Assembly: GCF_900177805.1 (NCBI RefSeq)
Contig: NZ_FXAX01000001.1
Location: 1,488,001 to 1,552,000 of the forward strand
Reading direction: 5' to 3'
Length of the DNA: 64,000 nucleotides
Source of the DNA: Fibrobacter sp. UWB13
GTDB lineage: Bacteria > Fibrobacterota > Fibrobacteria > Fibrobacterales > Fibrobacteraceae
The position numbers and the translations under genes are program-made. A model generated the notes under the pieces. That model did no database searches and was not told the DNA's origin. It was given only the letters and a program-made list of their open reading frames with translations. Position 1 is the first letter of the stretch, and the number at the start of each line of letters is the position of its first letter. This document shows, piece by piece, positions 57,688-64,000 of the stretch.

Positions 57688-58395
57688 ATGAATTTGTTCA
57701 CTCGCTCCAATTTGCCTTTTTTTGTTATCGCCACCTTTTTAGGCGTAATTTTTACCGGATGCCTTGATGCCCCCGGCTACCCGCACGCACTGCAACCCGT
57801 AGAATCCATCAGCATCATGGTCCAACAAAAAACGGATTCTTACTCGACCCAGCTCAAAGTGAATCCGTCCGATACAGCGACAATCAAGGCTAGCGTCACC
57901 CCTGAAAAAATCCAGAACGATATTTCATTCGAATGGTTTTACACCAACGATGGGAAAGACAGCCTGTTAAGTCGCGAACCCGTTTACTCTTTTTACCCGA
58001 GCAAAAATGAAGGCGCAATTCCCAATAAGCTCATCGCGATGGACAATGACGGCAACCAGCAGATTTATGATTTTACAATAGCCATCAACACGCCGCCCGA
58101 GCTTTCAGAGTCCACAATCCCAGCAGATGGCGACACGCTTTACGGTTCAGAATTCTCGGCATTTCTTTTTGAATGGTACAGCTTTGACCGCGACTTTAGT
58201 TCTGGCGACACGCTATTCCACATTTTAGAAATTGATGATAAAAAATACGATGTCGGAACACTCCTGCAAGTCAAGCAATCCGGTTTCAAGGCTGGCGAAC
58301 ATAAATTCCGCATTATTGTAAACGACATCTATGGCGATGCGGATACATCAACCTACAGGAATTTTTACGTTGTCGATACGCTGGAGGCTAAATGA
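57688..58395 (+). CDS. Lipoprotein with PKD/FN3-like domains, first gene of operon
   Basis: 235 aa. The signal peptide ends in IFTGC (about residue 25). The mature protein has a PKD-like segment (FEWFYTNDGKDSLLSREPVYSF, then a D-N-D-G-N strand) and an FN3-like segment (IPADGDTLYGSEFSAFLFEWYSFD). The motif order matches the next two gene products, so the three lipoproteins appear to be diverged tandem paralogues. It has no Shine-Dalgarno and lies 6 bp after a TAGATTTA element. It overlaps the next gene by 4 bp. Function unknown. Confidence 0.8.
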   Translation: MNLFTRSNLPFFVIATFLGVIFTGCLDAPGYPHALQPVESISIMVQQKTDSYSTQLKVNPSDTATIKASVTPEKIQNDISFEWFYTNDGKDSLLSREPVYSFYPSKNEGAIPNKLIAMDNDGNQQIYDFTIAINTPPELSESTIPADGDTLYGSEFSAFLFEWYSFDRDFSSGDTLFHILEIDDKKYDVGTLLQVKQSGFKAGEHKFRIIVNDIYGDADTSTYRNFYVVDTLEAK

Positions 58396-59963
58396 AATTC
58401 ATAAAAAGTTTCATCGTAGCATCGCTCGCCTGCTTACTCCAAGCCTGTTTCAATTCCGATGACTACATCTTTGACGAAGCTGAAACGACAGACATCATAG
58501 TCGAAGCAACTCTCGCCAAATCCATGGGCGACTTTTCGAACATTACTAAAGCAGACACATTCCACATTAGCGATACCATCTACTTTTTAACAACCGTTAG
58601 CCCCAGCAAGTCCATCAAAGTCCAGGACTTCCACTGGCTCATGGATGGCAAGTACTGCTCTTCAGAATACAATTTCAAAAAGCAAATCAACGAACCCGGT
58701 CATCATGAATTCACGTTCGTCTTGAAAGATTATTTTGGTGACATGCACTATGACACCTTAAATGTCTGGATTGCAGACAAGCCGATTTTGAACGATGCAG
58801 AATTCACACCGGCAGAAGGCACTCAAGCCATCGATCCCTATGAGTCTATTTACTTTACATGGAGTGCAAAGACAGAAAAGATCAAACTTGCACATCGCTA
58901 CCATTTCACGTTGAGCGAACAAAATTACGCGAATACAGAATCGAAATTCAATAGTATCGATACCATTTTAAACGAGCCGCACTTTATATACCACAACAAG
59001 CTCAACCCCTTCAAGAAATACAACTGGACCGTACAGGCGATTAACGAATACGGTCTCACATCCGACGAAAAAATCGAGTCCTTCTTTTTCACCAAAGGGC
59101 TTCCGGGAGAAGGCTCCCTGCAAGCAACAATCGATATAGGAAACGCAAGTATCGTACCGGTTCAACTTACGCTTTTAGACAACAACAATAACGACAAACA
59201 ATTCAGTTACAATTTCAACATTTCAACATCGAAAAATGAAATTTCGCTCGGAGCCATCCCAGCAGGAAGCTACCAGCTAGAGTTTCATTCAGACCATCCT
59301 GATTTCGGGACTTTCCAAAAAAATGTAGACATTCACGATGGTTTCGTTACCATCATGAAAAATTCCAAGCTGATAGACACCATTCCCCCAACAATCGTTT
59401 CCGTTTCTGCACACGACACACTCTCCTTTGCCGACACACTCCAGTTTATCATAAACGATGGCGGCGGACAAATCGTAACATCGAAAACGAAAGTTTCACT
59501 TGAGAACGAACAAATTCTAGAGAGATTCTACAACGACAGCATTTTGACCGTTATCCTCAAGGAAACGGACAGAAGCTGGGCTTATAGGATTCTCACGATC
59601 GAAGCTACCGACGGGAGCCAAAACACAATAAAGAAATCGTTCTACATAGTCCCAAGCATCCTATGGTTTACAACAAATAGCGATACAACCATTGCAAGCA
59701 ATGAAATCATCAAGTTGTTCATTCACGAAAACAACCCGTATGACTTTGAACTGGACTTTTTACAATTCTACAACGTGACCAAAGGCGAAGTCATCGTCTC
59801 CGTTTCAGAATACAAAAGCAACACATTTACTGCAGAACTAGAAGCCAGTTTTTTCGATGCCGAACAGACCATCGAATCAACTGTCATTTACAAAAACGGT
59901 CTGAAACAGAGCAAGACATGGACACTCCGTGTTAAGCCTGCCGATACAAAGGAGGAAGAATAA
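58392..59963 (+). CDS. Larger PKD/FN3-like lipoprotein, second gene of operon
   Basis: 523 aa, lipobox LLQAC (Cys18). Three types of beta domain can be seen in order: a PKD-like part (FHWLMDGKYCSS, HHEFTFVLKDYFGDMHYDTL), an FN3-like part with PAEGTQAIDPYESIYFTWS, and a carboxypeptidase-regulatory-like strand set (GEGSLQATIDIGNASIVPVQL, LGAIPAGSYQLEFHSDHP). A C-terminal unit follows, with IPPTIVSVSAHDTL and IINDGGGQIVTSKTKVSLENE. A GGAGG Shine-Dalgarno lies 4 bp before the ATG. It overlaps the upstream gene by 4 bp and the downstream gene by 1 bp. Possibly surface-exposed. Function unknown. Confidence 0.8.
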   Translation: MKFIKSFIVASLACLLQACFNSDDYIFDEAETTDIIVEATLAKSMGDFSNITKADTFHISDTIYFLTTVSPSKSIKVQDFHWLMDGKYCSSEYNFKKQINEPGHHEFTFVLKDYFGDMHYDTLNVWIADKPILNDAEFTPAEGTQAIDPYESIYFTWSAKTEKIKLAHRYHFTLSEQNYANTESKFNSIDTILNEPHFIYHNKLNPFKKYNWTVQAINEYGLTSDEKIESFFFTKGLPGEGSLQATIDIGNASIVPVQLTLLDNNNNDKQFSYNFNISTSKNEISLGAIPAGSYQLEFHSDHPDFGTFQKNVDIHDGFVTIMKNSKLIDTIPPTIVSVSAHDTLSFADTLQFIINDGGGQIVTSKTKVSLENEQILERFYNDSILTVILKETDRSWAYRILTIEATDGSQNTIKKSFYIVPSILWFTTNSDTTIASNEIIKLFIHENNPYDFELDFLQFYNVTKGEVIVSVSEYKSNTFTAELEASFFDAEQTIESTVIYKNGLKQSKTWTLRVKPADTKEEE

Positions 59964-61351
59964 TGAATAGCAAAATTCTCCGACTCCTAGCGATTCCTGC
60001 ATTTTTACTAGCGATTGTTTCTTGTTCTGATTCCGAAATCAATTCATCGGATATTCCTGAAATTTCGCAATCCATTTTCGTTGTCCCTGAAAATTTGCGG
60101 GGAGAACCTTACAAGTCGCAGTACACGTCTTCGGATAAATTCTTCGTTAAAATCAATGAAAAGATTCGCATTTGCGGAGTCTACTCAATTAACGGAGCAT
60201 TTATATCAACAGACGACGCAACACCATACTACAACTCCCACAGATGGACCATCGACAACAACGAAGTCAACACCTCATCATCTGTCTATTATAGCTTTGA
60301 CAAAGCGGGAATCCACGAAATTTCGTTCGAAACAGTCGACCATCTAGGCGACACACTCGTATCCCATGCTCAAATTTACGTAAACACACCAACTACAATA
60401 ACACTACAGTCTCCCGCCAACAATTACAACCAAGTCGATGGAAAAAATGAAAACGGAATTGAGCTTTCATGGAGCATTTCGGGAATTGACCCTTGGGAAA
60501 CTTCAAGATGCATCGTTTACGCCAGTTACGATCGACTAGCGGTTTGGGACTCGCCCTTAGGAGAACTAGATTGCGCAGGTTCTGTCAATTTGATGGGCGA
60601 ACTGGATGCAGAAATCAATGACCAAGGAGACCCTATCAACCATAGCATAGACAACTCCACTATATATTGGAGTGTTCAAGCGGACATTAAAAATGAAAAT
60701 AAAGTCACAGAACATGCATTTAGTGAAATTTTCAGTTTTTCCACAAAGCTAAAGAACAACGGATATTCCGTCGTCGAAATTCCTGTTTCGTGCAAATTCA
60801 ACCAGTATCCTGAAAAATCCATTTTGACAGGGGCTTTCATTTCATCCACAGGCGATACGCTTTTTAAAATTCGAGGAGTAAACTCCAATACGGTCATCCG
60901 CAGTACCCTAGATCCGGGGTCTAATATAAAGTTTGTCATTTGCGATACCATTCGAAAGGAATACGGTTGCGAATCAACTACGTTCGATTTGGCGGCGAGC
61001 ACCAAAAACGTATTGGACACTTTATTCCTGCTCGATAAAGTCAAGCCCAACATGCAACCCGCCAAAACAGAACTCCCAACCGCTTCAAAAATACAGTTCT
61101 TTATTCTCGACAACGGTTCTGGAGTCAACGTTTCAAAAAATCAGGCAATCATCAACAACGACACTCTTGAAACTAAATTTGAAGACAACGTACTATCATT
61201 TGCAAACACTTGCAAAAAAGAATGTAACCTCATCATAACCGCCGAAGATTACGCACACAACCGCGTCCCCGATGTTTATTGGAAAATCAAAGTCAATGGT
61301 TCCGAGACAAAAATTTATGGGCCATTTGCAAGTTCAGAGGAGGATCTATAA
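59963..61351 (+). CDS. PKD/FN3-like lipoprotein, third gene of operon
   Basis: 462 aa, lipobox AIVSC (about residue 21). Domain order parallels the second gene: HRWTIDNNEVNTSSSVYYSFDKAGIHEISFETVDHLGDTL (PKD-like), PANNYNQVDGKNENGIELSWSI (FN3-like), and a final unit with LDKVKPNMQPAKTELP, FILDNGSGVNVSKNQAIINND and a CKKEC pair. It has a strong AAGGAGGAAG Shine-Dalgarno and overlaps both neighbours by one base. It is part of the same three-paralogue set. Function unknown. Confidence 0.8.
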   Translation: MNSKILRLLAIPAFLLAIVSCSDSEINSSDIPEISQSIFVVPENLRGEPYKSQYTSSDKFFVKINEKIRICGVYSINGAFISTDDATPYYNSHRWTIDNNEVNTSSSVYYSFDKAGIHEISFETVDHLGDTLVSHAQIYVNTPTTITLQSPANNYNQVDGKNENGIELSWSISGIDPWETSRCIVYASYDRLAVWDSPLGELDCAGSVNLMGELDAEINDQGDPINHSIDNSTIYWSVQADIKNENKVTEHAFSEIFSFSTKLKNNGYSVVEIPVSCKFNQYPEKSILTGAFISSTGDTLFKIRGVNSNTVIRSTLDPGSNIKFVICDTIRKEYGCESTTFDLAASTKNVLDTLFLLDKVKPNMQPAKTELPTASKIQFFILDNGSGVNVSKNQAIINNDTLETKFEDNVLSFANTCKKECNLIITAEDYAHNRVPDVYWKIKVNGSETKIYGPFASSEEDL

Positions 61352-62001
61352 TGTTTAAGACCTCCATAGCCTTTATCATTTTACTATTTGCATTTTGTGG
61401 GAATGCCTTTGCAGAACAAGACACGACACAAAGTTCCCCCAAAACACGCTATTTGCAGATTTCGACAAATCCGTCAACAGTAGACTTGTTCATTGGCAAA
61501 GCGCTACCCGACTTTGCAAGCAAGCCCCATTATGTTTCGCCCGCATTTATCCCCGTCCCCGATGGAAAAGACACCATTACCGTTTCTTTTTTCCACCCGG
61601 ATTACGCGGACACGACCGTCAATATTGCGCTATCGAAAAAAGACACCTCATTCATCATCGTTGCACTCCGACAAACTTATGACGATGACGAAATCGCCCG
61701 AAAACAGGATTTAATAAAACACAGAAACAGGCGCATTCTCGGTGGCTACCTCAAATGGGCATCCATCGCGCCCTTTGCCATCAGCGGAATTTCAGCCATC
61801 GTTTCGCTTTACAACATCGGCAAAGCAGAAGACCACAAAAAAGCCATGGAAAACACGCGCTTTTCGACTGAAAAATACGAAGCCCACGCCCGAGACTTTA
61901 CGGACCATCGTGAAAGCGCAAAGACCGCCAAAACAGTTTCAAAAGTTTTTCTCGGAACAGGTTTAGCCATATTAACCGCAGGATTCGTCCTTTCATTTTA
62001 G
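61351..62001 (+). CDS. PEGA-like protein with two C-terminal membrane segments, fourth gene
   Basis: 216 aa from the ATG at 61351, with AGAGGAGGAT upstream. The 72-bp extension of the frame lies in the previous gene. Signal peptide about 1-22 (GNAFAEQ). A PEGA-like beta domain at about 32-110 (YLQISTNPSTVDLFIGKAL, GKDTITVSFFHPDYADTTVNIAL) is followed by a charged helix, a membrane segment (about 135-155), a linker rich in K/E/H and a final membrane segment (about 190-212). It probably anchors a complex in the inner membrane. Partner of the next PEGA-like protein. Confidence 0.78.
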   Translation: MFKTSIAFIILLFAFCGNAFAEQDTTQSSPKTRYLQISTNPSTVDLFIGKALPDFASKPHYVSPAFIPVPDGKDTITVSFFHPDYADTTVNIALSKKDTSFIIVALRQTYDDDEIARKQDLIKHRNRRILGGYLKWASIAPFAISGISAIVSLYNIGKAEDHKKAMENTRFSTEKYEAHARDFTDHRESAKTAKTVSKVFLGTGLAILTAGFVLSF

Positions 62002-62008
62002 GTAGAAT

Positions 62009-63595
62009 ATGAAAAAGATTTTCTTACTAATTGCAATCGCATTGACCGCAGCCTTCGCAAACCCCGAAGGGATTTTCGTTGACGTCGAGCTCCTTTCCGG
62101 AACAAAGCAGCGCGCCCAACTCATGGGCATCGAAAACGATACAGTAAGCCTTGGCGGATACATCCAGAACAAGTTTACTATTGTAAAAATTGCCAAAAAG
62201 CAATTCAAAAAAATTATAGACGAAAAAGGCAACGACTTGATGAAGGTTAAAACAAAAGTCGTAGTCAAACCAACAAGTTCATCCCAAACATCAGCACCAG
62301 AACCAAAGTCTAGCTCCAGCCACACCGTTAAGAGTTCCTCAAGCTCTTCTATTTCCAGTTCCTCGATTGAACACGCTACAGCACCAAGCTCCTCTAGCGA
62401 AAAACAACCCGTTAAGACAGTCCTTATCGCTTACAATGCCGATGGCATCGAACAAAGCGTCGCAGACCAGTTCACTGCACTTACAACACGTCTTTTGATG
62501 GAAGCTGGAGAGAACCCGCAAATCATCCGCAAAAGCGATATCAAAAAATGCGATGACAACATCTGCATTCAAAGCGAACTTGCCTCATACGGCTACAAGT
62601 CCATCTACTTTGGCGAAATCGTTCCAGACATAAAAACCGATAGTTTAACATTAAACCTCACCCACGCTTTCTACGAAGATTCGCTCCCGATGTTGCATCG
62701 GGCGAGCATAAACCTTTCCAGAAACGCAGCCTTTAGCGACGCCATTACGAACAACAAATTAAAGAATCAGCTTTTGGATGCGCAGGGCAAAGACATTATC
62801 AAATCCAAAAAAGACAGGTCCTATATCCACATCGAAACAGACCCGGATGGCGCTACAATTTCTCGCGCCGAAAAAGATGCGATTTGCAAATCGCCCTGCA
62901 CCTTCGTGACCACAGATACTACAAAATTCACTGTTTTCGCTTACTGGAACGTCGATAGACATTTGTGGGGATCAAGTACAAATATCGTTCCGCTCCCCGG
63001 TGACACCGTACACGTTTCGCTGAAGCTCAAGCGCATTACCCCAGAAATCCGAATACTCACGTTCCCTGAAGGCGCCAATGTCTACAAAGCGAGTGCGCCA
63101 ATTACCAAGCGTTCCAAAGCCATCGCCCAAACGCCCGATAAGATTTCCGTTTATAACATGGGCGCAGACAGCCTCGTCATTCGCAAAGCAGGCTACCGCG
63201 ACACGCTCATCAATTTCTTTGCAGCCCCCGTTCCGCAAATTGACTTGAGCATCAATCTCGAAAAGCTGACAAACTTCGATGAAATCGAAATGCAAAACAA
63301 ATGGCTGCACGACAAGAAGATGCAAACACTTGGCGAAGCCATGATTGGAGGCGCCGCGGGAACAGTTCTCATCGGCTCCTTGCTCATGTACTTTGCCCAT
63401 TTAGATTATAGCGATGCCGAAGACATCAAGAAAGAGCTCAAGATTCCGGGAGCGTCCAAAGGCAAGAACTATCAGGACAAAGTCAAAAAGAACAAGAAAC
63501 TCGTGGACCAAGGCGATAACAAAGCCATTGCTGGAGGCATTTTGTTAGGTACAGGCGCTGCCCTCCTTGGCGTTGGACTTTACTTCTATTTTTAA
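62009..63595 (+). CDS. CsgG/TolB-like and PEGA-repeat membrane protein, fifth gene
   Basis: 528 aa. A signal peptide (about 1-17, AFANP) is followed by a small beta domain (about 19-75), a poly-Ser linker (about 90-132) and a CsgG/TolB-N-like domain (about 135-240) with the characteristic KCDDNICIQSELASYGYKSIYFGEI (C-x4-C then a strand). Two PEGA-like repeats follow (IHIETDPDGATISRAE and IRILTFPEGANVYKAS). Two membrane segments end the protein (about 447-470 and 508-528), with the C-terminus GVGLYFYF. It follows the previous gene by 7 bp. It may link periplasmic or cell-wall components to the inner membrane. Function unknown. Confidence 0.78.
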   Translation: MKKIFLLIAIALTAAFANPEGIFVDVELLSGTKQRAQLMGIENDTVSLGGYIQNKFTIVKIAKKQFKKIIDEKGNDLMKVKTKVVVKPTSSSQTSAPEPKSSSSHTVKSSSSSSISSSSIEHATAPSSSSEKQPVKTVLIAYNADGIEQSVADQFTALTTRLLMEAGENPQIIRKSDIKKCDDNICIQSELASYGYKSIYFGEIVPDIKTDSLTLNLTHAFYEDSLPMLHRASINLSRNAAFSDAITNNKLKNQLLDAQGKDIIKSKKDRSYIHIETDPDGATISRAEKDAICKSPCTFVTTDTTKFTVFAYWNVDRHLWGSSTNIVPLPGDTVHVSLKLKRITPEIRILTFPEGANVYKASAPITKRSKAIAQTPDKISVYNMGADSLVIRKAGYRDTLINFFAAPVPQIDLSINLEKLTNFDEIEMQNKWLHDKKMQTLGEAMIGGAAGTVLIGSLLMYFAHLDYSDAEDIKKELKIPGASKGKNYQDKVKKNKKLVDQGDNKAIAGGILLGTGAALLGVGLYFYF

Positions 63596-63600
63596 TTTTC

Positions 63601-63608
63601 TAAATTTG
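63601..63608 (+). promoter_or_regulatory. TAnnTTTG element abutting the DedA gene
   Basis: TAAATTTG matches the consensus and lies 5 bp before the ATG at 63614. It predicts a leaderless transcript, separate from the upstream operon. Confidence 0.45.
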
Positions 63609-63613
63609 TCCCA

Positions 63614-64000
63614 ATGAAAAACACAGTCTTTAAAACAACCATTGCTTTAGCTCTCCTCCTTACCGCATTTACCTTTGCTGCCGATACGCTTTCTGTAGAC
63701 GCAGGCGCAGTCGCAAGCACTGCTGCCGACACCGCAAAATCGACAGGGATTTACAATCAAATTATCGACTGGTACAATGACAACTTGAACTACGGCACCA
63801 TTACGCTTTTGATGGCGATCGAAAGTTCGTTCATTCCGTTCCCGTCTGAACTTGTCGTGCCGCCCGCCGCTTACAAGGCTTTACAGCCTGGCTCGGGTCT
63901 GAACATTGCGCTCATCGTCTTGTTTGCAACATTTGGTGCACTCATCGGCGCTTACATCAACTACTACCTCGCGAAGATTCTCGGTCGCCCGATTATCTAC
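63614..64000 (+). CDS. DedA/VTT-family membrane protein (3' truncated by window edge)
   Basis: The first 129 residues are visible. Unusually for DedA proteins, the N-terminus looks like a cleavable signal peptide (KTTIALALLLTAFTFAAD), followed by an Ala/Ser/Asp-rich spacer. From about residue 60 the VTT core is clear: YGTITLLMAIESSFIPFPSELVVPPAAYKA and then the glycine-rich membrane helix FGALIGAYINYYLAKILGRPIIY. DedA proteins are inner-membrane transporters, some flipping undecaprenyl phosphate or phospholipids. The rest lies outside the window. Confidence 0.85.
   Translation, partial: MKNTVFKTTIALALLLTAFTFAADTLSVDAGAVASTAADTAKSTGIYNQIIDWYNDNLNYGTITLLMAIESSFIPFPSELVVPPAAYKALQPGSGLNIALIVLFATFGALIGAYINYYLAKILGRPIIY

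Noticed and set aside
1-64000. Prophage, insertion sequence, tRNA or rRNA genes
   Set aside because: No integrase, transposase, phage structural gene or cloverleaf/rRNA sequence was recognised on either strand by reading.

Overview
The window is a chromosomal segment of a Fibrobacter-type bacterium (phylum Fibrobacterota, FCB group), most likely Fibrobacter succinogenes or a close relative. The evidence is a lipoprotein with collagen-like repeats and a FISUMP (Fibrobacter succinogenes major paralogous) domain at 22-24 kb, a member of what looks like the TIGR02171 Fibrobacter paralogous family at 15.3-18.2 kb, poly-serine linkers in secreted proteins, two plant-cell-wall hydrolases (GH30 at 19.7 kb and GH5 with a CBM11-like module at 43.5 kb), a possible type IX-style C-terminal tail on the GH30 enzyme, and Bacteroidetes-like promoter elements (TAnnTTTG). 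I see no rRNA, tRNA, CRISPR array, prophage or insertion sequence. The window is gene dense and made almost entirely of short co-directional operons.

Layout. 0-8 kb (+): end of an unidentified gene, rsmI, lnt, an opposite-strand alpha/beta-hydrolase-like gene, a pair of exported proteins, a TPM-domain protein and a nucleotidyltransferase-like protein. 8-18.2 kb (-): an AraC-type regulator, a DUF3943 outer-membrane protein, UDP-glucuronate decarboxylase, nadC, a polyprenyl glycosylphosphotransferase, homoserine dehydrogenase and the TIGR02171-like lipoprotein. 18.3-21.8 kb (+): a second sugar transferase and the GH30 enzyme. 22-27.8 kb (-): the FISUMP lipoprotein, then gpsA, plsY and der. 28-36.1 kb (+): aroE, an aroK-aroB fusion, an NDP-sugar reductase/epimerase, a lipocalin-type protein, a eukaryote-type HisA, a GT4 glycosyltransferase and mutY. 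36.1-40.6 kb (-): fmt, rsmB and two overlapping beta-barrel protein genes. 40.9-41.9 kb (+): lrgA/lrgB. 41.9-43.3 kb (-): a tandem nitroreductase-fold protein. 43.5-49.3 kb (+): the GH5 lipoprotein and a metalloprotease/beta-propeller/barrel protein. 49.3-52.7 kb (-): three lipoproteins and an RlmD-type RNA methyltransferase. 52.9-56.3 kb (+): an Mla-type lipid transport operon (STAS-MlaE, MlaF, MlaD, PqiC-like lipoprotein). 56.6-57.7 kb (-): xseB and a peptide-type ABC ATPase. 57.7-63.6 kb (+): a five-gene operon of three related lipoproteins and two PEGA-like membrane proteins, followed by a truncated DedA gene.

Much of the proteome here serves the envelope: lipid precursors (gpsA, plsY), lipoprotein maturation (lnt), lipid transport (mla), polysaccharide initiation and NDP-sugar synthesis (two sugar transferases, UXS, RMD-like, GT4), and many lipoproteins and barrels. 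Many hypothetical lipoproteins would be substrates for the Lnt encoded in the same window.

The most unusual content is non-coding. (1) At least eleven intergenic arrays of degenerate 7-bp repeats, some of which contain the start or stop codon of the adjacent gene. (2) A family of palindromes ending in ATGAC(A/G) in at least eight places, including a three-hairpin copy inserted in frame within mutY. (3) Promoter-like TAnnTTTR elements only 4-7 bp from start codons of operon-first genes that lack a Shine-Dalgarno sequence, which suggests leaderless mRNAs. (4) A candidate 55-nt small RNA at 45.7 kb. (5) A cluster of TTTAGTAGCACA-like motifs between two convergent operons at 56.4-56.6 kb. (6) A GC-rich island with a G-quadruplex motif at 40.77 kb. 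The lipoprotein/PEGA operon at 57.7-63.6 kb is the best candidate for an undescribed protein system.
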